From positions 1 through 64,000 of the forward strand of contig JAGBBW010000095.1 of assembly GCA_017938285.1 (NCBI GenBank): DNA of 64,000 bases. Direction: 5' to 3'. The translations under genes were made by a program, and so were the position numbers. How positions within the stretch are numbered: the first letter of the stretch is position 1; every line of letters begins with the position of its first letter. Positions 25,268 through 33,594 of the stretch are shown in pieces. Below the pieces are notes generated by a model. That model had not been told where the DNA came from. It saw nothing but the letters and a program-made list of their open reading frames with translations, and searched no databases. This DNA comes from Lachnospiraceae bacterium. Its GTDB lineage: Bacteria; Bacillota; Clostridia; Lachnospirales; Lachnospiraceae.

Positions 25268-26209
25268 TTAATCCGCATTTTCATAATATTCGTTCAGAAG
25301 TACTTCCTTGCCGTAGTCCAGCAGGGCATCCCGCCACATTTCATAAGCAGGTGTTGTCAGGTGGACATTGGTGCCGTCACTGTATTCGGTATTTAAGGCA
25401 CCGGTGTCATCCATCAGCAGGGAAGCTACATCGATGTAGCCGATGTTGTTTTCTGCACAATAGGTCTGCATAAGCCCGTTGGCAGCAGTAATGTTTGCAT
25501 TGTTCAGGTTCTTTCCTTCACAGTCGGCACGCATTGGAGTAGTGCTGATAACATAAAGTTTTGCTTCCGGAACGGCTTCCCGGACGTTTCCGATCAGTGT
25601 TTTGTAATTTTCCGCAAAACCTTCCACGCCACTGATACCGATGTCATTGAGACCAAAGAACAGGAACACACGCTTTGGCTCGATAAGCTTCATACTTTCC
25701 CAGATGGGGCGCTGTTCTCCTTTGTACATCGGGTGGATGTCGCTGACTTCTTTTAATGCCTCCCTGGCAGAATAGCTGACTGCCACAAGGAAATCACTTT
25801 CTCCAAAGTTTTCCTTGTCATATACAGGTACTTTCCAGTAGAAGTGGGACATAACGGAATCACCGGCAAATACCGCATCTGTGAGAAAATCTGCACCGTT
25901 GAAATCGTCCTTCGTCAGGGCTGGTGTCGGGGCTGCAGTCGGGGCAGATGTGGCTGTTGGCTCCGGAGTGCTGGTCGGAGAGTCTGTCGGAACCTCTGGT
26001 ACAGTAGTCGGCTCTGCCACAGGATTTTCCACTGCTTCTGTCGGAACAGGGGTATTAGTAGCAGCCGGGGTACTGGTTGCCGCAATGGTCGGCACCGCAG
26101 TCGGGGTCTGCTCCGGTGAGTTTGTGTCATTCTTCTGTCCGCAGGCAGAAAGGAATAAAAGCATTCCCACAGCAGTCAGGGGAACGAATTTTTTAAATTT
26201 ATGGTTCAT
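25268..26209 (-). CDS. SGNH/GDSL-family lipoprotein, probable surface esterase or acyltransferase
   Basis: A 313-residue lipoprotein with lipobox LSAC. A stalk very rich in Pro, Thr and Ala (about residues 30-98) follows, and then an SGNH-hydrolase domain. The nucleophile block is FAGDSVMSHFYW, the Gly/Asn block is FFGLNDIG and the C-terminal block is DGTNVHLTTPAYEMW with the catalytic Asp-His pair. It is the first gene of the acylation cassette. It may transfer or remove acetyl groups on the surface polymer. GAAGGAG precedes the start. Confidence 0.88.
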   Translation of the reverse strand: MNHKFKKFVPLTAVGMLLFLSACGQKNDTNSPEQTPTAVPTIAATSTPAATNTPVPTEAVENPVAEPTTVPEVPTDSPTSTPEPTATSAPTAAPTPALTKDDFNGADFLTDAVFAGDSVMSHFYWKVPVYDKENFGESDFLVAVSYSAREALKEVSDIHPMYKGEQRPIWESMKLIEPKRVFLFFGLNDIGISGVEGFAENYKTLIGNVREAVPEAKLYVISTTPMRADCEGKNLNNANITAANGLMQTYCAENNIGYIDVASLLMDDTGALNTEYSDGTNVHLTTPAYEMWRDALLDYGKEVLLNEYYENAD

Positions 26210-26395
26210 TTGAAAATCTCCTTCTGATTGTTTATTTTAGTATGCCATATCTTTTGCGTTTTCAGACACTACAGAAAACAATATATCACGATATGCAAAT
26301 TATTTCAACGGAAGAAGCCAAATTTTAACCAGACAAATTATGAGCAGGTTTGCAAGTGTTTTTTCTGAATCTGTGGAACAGTAACCGGCAAGGGA

Positions 26396-27139
26396 TTAAT
26401 TTCCATACAGTTCATATAAGTACGACCGGCCCTGTTTCCCGGTCCGTGTGACAACGCCAAGTTCCGACAGCAGCAGAAGTGCCGTCTGGGCCAGTCCCAG
26501 CGGTATTCTTGCCAGTTTTGCAAACTCCTTTGCCGTAAAAGTATCCGGCAGCTCTGCCGGGAGCAGCATCATGTAGTCCTTCGGTGTTTCAATATCATAT
26601 TCTGCCACAAGGGTCAGGGGAAACTTGTCACATTTGGTGGCCCGCTTTTTTTTATCTTTACCGTAACCGTCTAACATCCGGTATTCTTCCATGTCCATCA
26701 GAACCAGTTTCAGGGAAAAATTCGGGTGGGACAGGAAGGGGCGGATGCGGTACAGCTCTGCAAACACCTGTAAGGGATTACCTTTGCGGGTGGATTTTTT
26801 GGGCGGGGTAATTTCTCCGGTCTGTGGAGTAACCCAGCGCAGATAATTATGGTTTGTTACCGGATAGACCACGGTAACAGGGTGTTCTGTGAGGAAAAAT
26901 TCCAGTTTTGCCCGTAGTTTATTAAACTGTCGTGTCTGAATCTCAAAAATGTGTCCGTCCACACAGACATCGGCAAAGTATGTACCGATTTTGATTTCCT
27001 GAAAGGAAATGTCACGGGAAAGGTATTGTTTTAAGGTGCTGTGCACCGTTTTTTCGGCCAGGGTGCCGATGCCGCCGTTTGCCAGTTCCTGGCGTTCCAG
27101 AACGAGACTGCGGCTTAAGTCAAAGTATTCAATATCCAT
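26396..27139 (-). CDS. Possible PD-(D/E)XK-fold protein with C-terminal winged helix
   Basis: A 247-residue soluble protein. After an N-terminal helical region (TLAEKTVHSTLKQYL), the segment TYFADVCVDGHIFEIQTRQF gives D-(x)n-E-x-Q. This resembles the core of PD-(D/E)XK nucleases with Q replacing K. A basic linker (PPKKSTRKG, KDKKKRATK) follows. The last 60 residues look like a winged helix (TAKEFAKLARIPLGLAQTALLLLSELGVV). I do not recognise a named family. A DNA-binding or nuclease role is inference. GAAGAAC is the only ribosome-site match. Confidence 0.62.
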   Translation of the reverse strand: MDIEYFDLSRSLVLERQELANGGIGTLAEKTVHSTLKQYLSRDISFQEIKIGTYFADVCVDGHIFEIQTRQFNKLRAKLEFFLTEHPVTVVYPVTNHNYLRWVTPQTGEITPPKKSTRKGNPLQVFAELYRIRPFLSHPNFSLKLVLMDMEEYRMLDGYGKDKKKRATKCDKFPLTLVAEYDIETPKDYMMLLPAELPDTFTAKEFAKLARIPLGLAQTALLLLSELGVVTRTGKQGRSYLYELYGN

Positions 27140-27167
27140 GTCATAAAGTTCTTCCTTAAAAGAGTAA

Positions 27168-28175
27168 TTAATTGCTGCGGTTCCGTTTTCCAGTCTGTAA
27201 GCAATGCCGTTTAAGACCGTGTATAAAGTCCGTCAGTTCCGGTGAGCAGTTATTTTTTGTAAGAATAAGATACTGTAGGGAGGAGATTTTGATATAAAAA
27301 TTTGTATCCGTTTCCAATATATCAAATAAATTTTTATAGTAATAATCCGTACTTTCGTATGCTGTTTTCTTACAGAGGTGATTATCATAAAAATAAAACT
27401 GCATGGTTTCTTCCGGAATCTTAAGAAAGGATTTCGTGAATTTAGGCATAAAAAAAACTACAGCAAGGGAAGCAGCTACTAAACATATGGTGATAATATA
27501 AAGGTATTCCTTTAAATAAATGGTGACGCCAACAGCTGTTAAAAACAGGAGGAGGAACACATAAGAAAATTTCGACCGTTTACACAGAATATATTGTTGT
27601 AATTTCGAGTATTCCTCTTGGTTATAAATAGTGACAGTTTCAAACAATGGTGTGCCGGAAACGGTTTCCGTATGGACGGTGTCAGAGTTGTTTTCCTGTG
27701 GTTCCGCCTGTCCGGGAACAATATTTTTTAACTCCGGATTTTGCAGAAACTGGATTAATCCAGCGGAACAGTTTGCTTTTATGACAGGATAAAGGAATTT
27801 TTCCGCTCTGGAAAGGTAAAAATTCTGTTTTGTTTCTAAAATCAGGTTTAGTTCATTGTAAAAAATCTTTGTAACATTACCAGCGGTTTCCATAGTAAAA
27901 AAGGTGTCATAAAAGTCAAATAAGAATTTCTGGTTTTGTAAGGATTTATTTGTAGCAAACTCTCTTCTGACGAGATACATGGAGCCCAGAAGGGCTGCGC
28001 AATAAATTACAACAAAAAGCAGAGGAAGATAGAAAATTCTATTTATTATTCCAAAAATGGTAAAAAATAAAAAACAAAGAAGAGTGATTTTTTTTGAAGC
28101 GGTGAAAACTGCTTTATTCATTTTTTTATATTCGCTGAAAGAAAGTATGGTGGTGGTGCTGTACAGTGGCTGCAT
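27168..28175 (-). CDS. Membrane protein with two YcxB-like halves
   Basis: A 335-residue protein made of two similar units. Each has a hydrophobic hairpin (about residues 27-70 and 200-245) followed by a short PH-like domain. The related segments are YNELNLILETKQNFYL and YKNLFDILETDTNFYIKI. The repeated pattern matches the YcxB-like C-terminal domain. The function is unknown. The ORF opens 24 codons earlier, but TTGGAGGAAACC directly before ATG 28175 fixes the start. It lies 28 bp before the possible nuclease on the same strand. Confidence 0.68.
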   Translation of the reverse strand: MQPLYSTTTILSFSEYKKMNKAVFTASKKITLLCFLFFTIFGIINRIFYLPLLFVVIYCAALLGSMYLVRREFATNKSLQNQKFLFDFYDTFFTMETAGNVTKIFYNELNLILETKQNFYLSRAEKFLYPVIKANCSAGLIQFLQNPELKNIVPGQAEPQENNSDTVHTETVSGTPLFETVTIYNQEEYSKLQQYILCKRSKFSYVFLLLFLTAVGVTIYLKEYLYIITICLVAASLAVVFFMPKFTKSFLKIPEETMQFYFYDNHLCKKTAYESTDYYYKNLFDILETDTNFYIKISSLQYLILTKNNCSPELTDFIHGLKRHCLQTGKRNRSN

Positions 28176-28437
28176 GGTTTCCTCCAAAAGTATGGTAGTG
28201 ATAAAAAAGCTTTTCCACAGTATAACATAAAAAACAATCTGTGCCAAGACGTAGCTATTCAGCCTTATCTGTTATATATACGGATAGCTGCAATGTAGCG
28301 ACTGACAGCCTGCTGGCAGGTTTTACGAATGCGGATTTGGGGAGGGTTGATATTTTTACAGAAGTTTAGTATGATTAGTTTTAACGATTCAGCATAAAAT
28401 TCAGATAAATTACGGAGAAATAGGATGAGGTAAGGGA

Positions 28438-28677
28438 ATGGCAAAAGTAGTATGTTCCTGTGGAGCAGAGCTGAATAACCAGGAAGCACCAAATAATATT
28501 CAATTAAGAGTATACACCGATAAAGAATGGGATGAAATTTGTGATTGCGAAAGTATACAACCATGGATGATACCAGAACCAAAATATGATGTCTGGAAAT
28601 GTCCAATCTGTAAAAGAATATATGTGTACGAATCGGACAGCTTTTCTCCAATTATGGTATATCGTTTGGAACAGTGA
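28438..28677 (+). CDS. Small zinc-ribbon protein
   Basis: A 79-residue protein. Two knuckles, CSC (residues 6-8) and CPIC (near 57-60), plus a middle C-D-C could bind one zinc ion. The rest is acidic with no membrane segment. GAGGTAAGGG precedes the start. It lies 47 bp before the aminopeptidase gene. No function can be assigned. Confidence 0.6.
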   Translation: MAKVVCSCGAELNNQEAPNNIQLRVYTDKEWDEICDCESIQPWMIPEPKYDVWKCPICKRIYVYESDSFSPIMVYRLEQ

Positions 28678-28724
28678 GTTTTAAATCAGAAAAATAATTA
28701 CATGTATAAATGGAGGACAACATC

Positions 28725-30002
28725 ATGAATTTATTACAGTACATCAGTCAGGCAGTAACCCCGCATCAGGCGGTGGCAGCAGGGGCTGACTATTTAAAGG
28801 AAAAAGGATTCGAGGAATTAGTCCTTGGAAAAAAATTTAATGTAAAAAAAGGCGGCAGATATTATCTGAAAGCGTACAGTACATCCTTAATTGCTTTCAC
28901 CATCGGCGCAGATACAAAGGAAGACCAGGTATTCCATGTGGCAGCAGCCCACACGGATCATCCGTGCCTGCACATCAAGCCAAAGGCAGAGATGGCACCG
29001 GGCAAATATTTAAAAATTGATACGGAAGTTTACGGTGGCCCGATTTTAAATACCTGGCTGGACCGTCCGCTGTCCATTGCCGGCCGTGTGGCATGCAAGG
29101 GAGAGGATATTTACCATCCGGAAATCAAACTGGTGGATTTTAAGCGTCCGGTGGCGACCATTCCGAATCTTGCCATTCATTTTAACCGGAAGGTAAACGA
29201 GGGAATCGAACTGAATAAACAGTCGGACATGCTCCCAGTCATTGGTTTGTTTGAAGAAGGCATGAACAAGGACAATTATTTTCTGGAGCTTCTGGCGAAG
29301 GAATGCCAGGTGGCAATGGAAGAAATTCTGGATTTCGATTTATATGTCTATGCACTGGAAGCAGGCTGTTATATGGGTGTGCAGGAAGAGATGATTTCTG
29401 CACCGCGCCTGGACAACCTGACCTCCTGTTTTGCCCTGTTGCAAGGCATTTGCGGTGAGGTTCGTCAGGACGGCATCAACGTGGCAGTGTTATTTGACCA
29501 TGAGGAAATTGGCAGCCGTTCCAAACAGGGTGCGGATTCTGCCCTGCTGCAGATGGTGCTGGAAAAGATTTATGCAGCTCTCGGATTTGATGGGAATGCT
29601 CTCTCCGACAGTATTTTCAACAGCTTTTTATTTTCTGTGGACGTGGCGCATGCCCTGCATCCGCACCATGCCGAAAAGTATGACCCGGTAAACCAGGCAT
29701 ACTTTAATGAAGGAATTGTGTTAAAACTGAACAGCAACCAGCGGTATACCTTTGATACGGAGGCAGTAGCCATTGCCCAGGGAATCTGCGAGGCTTCCGG
29801 CGTGAAGTACCAGAAGTTTGCCAACCGATCCGATGTGGCGGGCGGCGGTACGCTGGGACCGATTATTTCCGGATGGCTGCCGATGAAGACAGTGGATATC
29901 GGTGTGCCGATTCTTGCCATGCATTCCGCAAGAGAGCTGATGGGAAGAAAAGACCAGGAAGCACTGGAACAGCTGATGGCAGGATTTTTTGGTCAAAAGT
30001 GA
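28725..30002 (+). CDS. M18-family metalloaminopeptidase
   Basis: A 425-residue cytoplasmic di-zinc aminopeptidase that trims N-terminal residues, often acidic ones, from peptides. Metal and active-site motifs are AAAHTDHPCLHIKPK, VLFDHEEIGSRSKQGA and the C-terminal MHSARELMG. The domain insertion between the first two is of normal length. The frame begins five codons earlier (28710), but GGAGG lies inside that stretch, nine bases before ATG 28725. No operon partner is obvious. Confidence 0.93.
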   Translation: MNLLQYISQAVTPHQAVAAGADYLKEKGFEELVLGKKFNVKKGGRYYLKAYSTSLIAFTIGADTKEDQVFHVAAAHTDHPCLHIKPKAEMAPGKYLKIDTEVYGGPILNTWLDRPLSIAGRVACKGEDIYHPEIKLVDFKRPVATIPNLAIHFNRKVNEGIELNKQSDMLPVIGLFEEGMNKDNYFLELLAKECQVAMEEILDFDLYVYALEAGCYMGVQEEMISAPRLDNLTSCFALLQGICGEVRQDGINVAVLFDHEEIGSRSKQGADSALLQMVLEKIYAALGFDGNALSDSIFNSFLFSVDVAHALHPHHAEKYDPVNQAYFNEGIVLKLNSNQRYTFDTEAVAIAQGICEASGVKYQKFANRSDVAGGGTLGPIISGWLPMKTVDIGVPILAMHSARELMGRKDQEALEQLMAGFFGQK

Positions 30003-30084
30003 TAATGGAAAAAGGCTTTTCACAAAGAACCAAACGTGATTTTTGTGCAAATGTAATAAAAAACAAGCTGGTGGCTTGTTCTAA

Positions 30085-30113
30085 TTGACAAAAATGCATA
30101 AAACTGATATACT
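30085..30113 (+). promoter_or_regulatory. Strong promoter of an orphan short transcript
   Basis: TTGACA (30085-30090), exactly 17 bp, TATACT (30108-30113). The only features downstream before a terminator are a tiny ORF and a long-range stem. Confidence 0.82.
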
Positions 30114-30119
30114 ATAAAA

Positions 30120-30289
30120 GAACGGTGCATAGAGAAGGTATGTATCGGAGGTAGAAGCGTTTGGGGAACGTGACAGGGTAAAAACTATAAAGGAGGAAGG
30201 TTATTTTGAAAGTGCTGATGAACTTCTGCCACTGAGAAATAACCTTTCTTTCATAAGGAACAACAAAAACCTGCTTAGAGCAGGTTTTT
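30120..30289 (+). ncRNA. Short structured transcript or leader with a 9-codon ORF
   Basis: This is the interval between a strong promoter and a perfect terminator, about 170 nt. It contains AAAGGAGGAAGG followed by a TTG-started ORF of nine codons (30206-30235, MKVLMNFCH). A 10-bp stem AAGGTTATTT/AAATAACCTT (30197-30206 and 30237-30246) encloses the ORF and covers the base before its start codon. It could be a small RNA or an attenuated leader for the chemoreceptor gene 100 bp downstream. It matches no RNA family I know, including cyclic-di-GMP riboswitches. Confidence 0.5.
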
Positions 30290-30290
30290 G
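30265..30290 (+). terminator. Terminator of the short transcript
   Basis: AAAAACCTGC and GCAGGTTTTT form a 10-bp stem with a five-base loop. A second T-run follows at 30293-30299. Confidence 0.9.
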
Positions 30291-30387
30291 CTGTTTTTTA
30301 GGGGAAAACAAAAAGCATAAAGAAAAAACAAGAAATAAATATCGGAATTTTGATATTTATATAAAATTATTTGAGGAGGAAAGCAGT

Positions 30388-32493
30388 ATGAAAAAAGAAA
30401 AACGGCCAAAGAGTTCCATATTCAGCAGCTTAATTACAAAAACAGTGTTTGCCTTTTTTCTGTTAATACTTATGATACTGATGCAGGGAATTATGTCCTA
30501 CAGCTCGGCAAAACAGATACTGACAGAAGAGGCAGAGGAGGCTCTGGTAAAGACAGTAGAAGCAAAAGGTGATTACATAAACCTTGGACTGGAGCAGATT
30601 AGTGACCGCATGGTGGAAATCATGACAGCAGATGACATGATGGCTTTTTATCTGGCAAATAATATTGATTATGCCAATTTAAATGAAGACCAGAAGAAAG
30701 CAAAAAATACCATTCAGGAAAAAATCAGAAGTCTGAAAACCATTTCGGATTTTGTATATCACTTATATTTTTTCAGTGATTCCACGATAGGTATTACAAC
30801 GACGCCAATGCTTATGCTGGATGATTATTATACGGAATTTACAGCTTCGGAACTGGGCGGTTACATTACATCTGCACAGGAACGTTTTGGGTACCTGGGA
30901 CGTCACCTGTATCTGGAAGAAAAGGTATTGGAAAAGGAAAAAAACTTTAAAATTTCCGATTATGCCATCAGCTTGTGGCGTAAGGTGGGCATGAAATCCG
31001 GCAATGTTATTTTCATTGTAGATATTGACCGCCAGGTGGTTTATAATTCCCTGACGGATTTAGACCGTGGTGTGGGCAGTTTTGCCGCATTTGTTGCACC
31101 GGATGGCAATGAAACGGTTTACTGCGGTGGAGAACTGGAGGGTATCACGACAGAAGTAGTTCCTGTATTCAGTGAACTGACCGTGTACCAGAATGCACAG
31201 GCTGGAGAGCTTACCGAAGGAACAGAGAGGATTTCCTGGGAGGGAAGAGACTATATTTTCGCATTTTCCAAGGTGGGTGCTACGGGAGCCATGCTGGTTT
31301 CCATGGTACCAATGGATGCATTACTGGCATCGGCAACAGCGATACAGATTAATACGATGATGACGGTTGGTGTGGCAACTCTGCTGGCACTGGGTATCTG
31401 TCTGTTTTTGTCCCGTACCATGAAGAAGGGCATGAAGGATGTGACAAAGCGCATTAAGAAAGTTTCCAGTGGAGATTTTACAGAAGGTAAAAAGGTAAAG
31501 AGAAAAGATGAGCTGGGACAGATTGCAGGTAATCTTACCGGTATGACAGAAAGTATCCGCTCCCTGATTGTACAGGTAAAGGAGGTTATGGAAACGGTGA
31601 CAGAGGTAACGGCGTTAGTCGGTCAGAATACAGAAAGTCTGATTCTGTCCAGTGACCAGATATCCGGAGCAATCAGTGAAATTGAACAGGGTGTGACGCT
31701 GCAGGCGGAAGATTCCCAGGAATGTGTAAACCAGATTACGGAGCTGTCCGACCAGATTGGCGTGGTTTACGAATATTCGGATGAAATTTCCCGGATTTCC
31801 GCAGATACCAACGGAGCAATCAGCGATGGTCTTCAGATTATTGACGAGCTGCATGACAAATCCAAGGCCACCGAGGAAATTACTTATGCCATCCAGAAGG
31901 ATATTGTATCCCTGAATGAGCAGACCCGTTCCATTGGTGATTTTGCAAATATCATTAATGATATTGCGTCCCAGACGAACCTGCTTTCCTTGAATGCTTC
32001 CATTGAAGCGGCAAGGGCGGGAGATGCGGGCCGTGGTTTCGCTGTCGTGGCAGAGGAAATCCGTAAATTAGCGGATCAGTCCCAGAATGCGGCAAATGAA
32101 ATTGGCGGTATCGTTGCCAAGATTCAGAAGCAGACCGACCAGACTGTGGAAGCGGCGAACCGGGCCGGCTCCATCGTAGCTTCCCAGAACGAATCGTTGG
32201 ATAATACGTTGAGTGCGTTCCATAAGGTCAATGACCAGGTGAAGATGATGGCAGAGAATCTGGCGAAGATTACCGAGGGTATGTCCCAGATTGATAACGT
32301 AAAGAAGGAAGCGGTAAGTTCCATTATGAATATCTCTGCGGTTTCTGATGAGACCAGTGCCAATGCGGTGCAGGTGGACAGCAATGTCAAAGGTCAGCAG
32401 GTACTGGTAGAGGAGCTGAGAAAGAGCGTTGAACTGTTGTCGGAAAAGGCAAAGCAGATGGAAGAGACAGTGGGCGTATTAAAAGTGGAATAA
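30388..32493 (+). CDS. Methyl-accepting chemotaxis protein
   Basis: A 701-residue transmembrane chemoreceptor. One membrane helix is near residues 16-36. A large extracytoplasmic sensor of Cache-like size runs to about 310, then a second helix (about 318-338) and HAMP. The cytoplasmic signalling domain carries the hairpin tip [47 protein letters not shown]. The ligand is unknown. GAGGAGGAAAG precedes the start. No che or flagellar genes lie in the window. Confidence 0.95.
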   Translation: MKKEKRPKSSIFSSLITKTVFAFFLLILMILMQGIMSYSSAKQILTEEAEEALVKTVEAKGDYINLGLEQISDRMVEIMTADDMMAFYLANNIDYANLNEDQKKAKNTIQEKIRSLKTISDFVYHLYFFSDSTIGITTTPMLMLDDYYTEFTASELGGYITSAQERFGYLGRHLYLEEKVLEKEKNFKISDYAISLWRKVGMKSGNVIFIVDIDRQVVYNSLTDLDRGVGSFAAFVAPDGNETVYCGGELEGITTEVVPVFSELTVYQNAQAGELTEGTERISWEGRDYIFAFSKVGATGAMLVSMVPMDALLASATAIQINTMMTVGVATLLALGICLFLSRTMKKGMKDVTKRIKKVSSGDFTEGKKVKRKDELGQIAGNLTGMTESIRSLIVQVKEVMETVTEVTALVGQNTESLILSSDQISGAISEIEQGVTLQAEDSQECVNQITELSDQIGVVYEYSDEISRISADTNGAISDGLQIIDELHDKSKATEEITYAIQKDIVSLNEQTRSIGDFANIINDIASQTNLLSLNASIEAARAGDAGRGFAVVAEEIRKLADQSQNAANEIGGIVAKIQKQTDQTVEAANRAGSIVASQNESLDNTLSAFHKVNDQVKMMAENLAKITEGMSQIDNVKKEAVSSIMNISAVSDETSANAVQVDSNVKGQQVLVEELRKSVELLSEKAKQMEETVGVLKVE

Positions 32494-32518
32494 AAATGTA
32501 ACAGTAATAACAAAATAG

Positions 32519-32582
32519 AACCTCAGGAAGTTTTCCAGTGATTTGGTGAAGGGTCACGGGCGGAAAGCTTCCTGAGGTTTTT
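32519..32582 (+). terminator. Terminator after the chemoreceptor gene
   Basis: AACCTCAGGAAG pairs with CTTCCTGAGGTT, with extra internal pairing (GTGA/TCAC). TTTTT follows. Confidence 0.85.
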
Positions 32583-32644
32583 GTGATGTAATATGTTTAA
32601 TAAAAACCCTGCTTGATAAAACACACGGAGGATGATACAATTAA

Positions 32645-32929
32645 CTGGAAAATGTCATTTATAATGAACTGCGCTGCCGGGGATATGAAGTGTTTGTAGG
32701 AAAAATACCAAATGGTGAAGTTGATTTTGTGGCGATGAAGGGAACAGAGAAAGAATATTATCAGGTTGCTTTTTATCTTTACGATGAAAAGGTGATAAAA
32801 AGAGAATTTGAAGCATTTGCCCAGATACCGGACAATTATCCGAAATATGTAATCTCCATGGACCGGATGGATTTTTCCAGAGAGGGGATCATTCACAAAA
32901 ACGCAATCAGTTTTTTGATGGAGAAATAA
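32645..32929 (+). pseudogene. C-terminal remnant of a DUF4143-type AAA+ ATPase
   Basis: In one frame the sequence reads LENVIYNELRCRGYEVFVGK...EVDFVAMKG...YQVAFYL and ends in SFLMEK. It aligns along its length with the last 95 residues of the intact ATPase encoded at 35842-37050 (LENVVYLELLRRGYTVAIGK..., EVDFVADKG, YIQVCYIL, EFLLK). A TAA codon sits directly before this segment and the ATPase core is absent. A 79-residue ORF from ATG 32690 is only part of the remnant. Confidence 0.8.
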
Positions 32930-32973
32930 AAATCACCCTTTACAAAAGCTGAGTTTCATGATAACATTTGTTC

Positions 32974-33296
32974 TATAATTTTCATATCTTACCGGCTGTG
33001 AAAAGGAGAGTACACGTTCTAAAGTCTTACAGAGAGTCCTCATTTGCTGAGAGAGGATGGAGGGAAGTCCGTGGAAGATGGCCTTGGAGCTTCGCACTGA
33101 GCCAATATGGTTTTCGAAGAATAACCTGCCTGGTTAGGCTGCGACGGGTTCACCCGTTATCGTGACGCACTGTGATGGCAGTGTTAGAAATACTGACATA
33201 GTGCATGAGGCAGCACTCTGCGAAGGGGCTGTGAATTAAAGTGGTAACACGCGAGTTTCAGGCTCCCGTCTTTAAAAGAGGCGGGAGCTTTTACTA
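32974..33296 (+). promoter_or_regulatory. T-box riboswitch leader of metG, with promoter
   Basis: TATAAT at 32974-32979 starts a roughly 310-nt leader. The T-box sequence AAAGTGGTAACACGCG is at 33238-33253. It is followed by the terminator hairpin GCTCCCGTC...GCGGGAGC with a T-run. Upstream, a long stem I region contains AGAGAGTC-like and GAGAGAGGATGG segments and GAAGATGGCC, where ATG is the likely methionine specifier. Uncharged tRNA-Met should favour antitermination and raise metG expression. The specifier call is less certain than the T-box itself. Confidence 0.92.
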
Positions 33297-33339
33297 TTTT
33301 CCGGGGATAATAAGAAGGCGATAGTTTACTGTACTATAG

Positions 33340-33480
33340 TTGTATTCATCAAAATTTTGTTCGCTGCTTCAAACTGCGAATACATGCTTTTCTAAGTTTT
33401 TGCAGAAACATTGAGCAAAAAGCTTGAAAAGCTATGTATTCTCCGTTAGGCGCAGCTTACAAAATTTTGATGGATACAAA
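33340..33480. mobile_element. Large imperfect inverted repeat, MITE-like
   Basis: Two arms of about 54 bp are inverted copies of one another. They begin and end TTGTATTCATCAAAATTTTG and CAAAATTTTGATGGATACAA, with tips ATACATGCTTTTC and GAAAAGCTATGTAT, around a 33-bp centre. The element is 141 bp and non-coding. The same 7-mer CTGTACT lies just outside both ends (33330-33336 and 33484-33490), a possible target duplication. It sits between the metG T-box terminator and metG, inside the metG leader transcript. Confidence 0.7.
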
Positions 33481-33594
33481 TCCTGTACTGTAAAATAAGT
33501 GCTTTCAGAAGGAAAAAATGCTTGAAAATCTGTACTATCCTGGAGCTTTGCGTGGAAAACTAAGGAAAAGAATCACATAAAGGAGAGATGTTTT

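Noticed and set aside
30120..30387. Cyclic-di-GMP riboswitch before the chemoreceptor gene
   Set aside because: The conserved core of class I or II is not present.
32690..32929. A 79-residue independent protein from ATG 32690
   Set aside because: Homology to the ATPase C-terminus starts upstream of this ATG, so it is part of a remnant.
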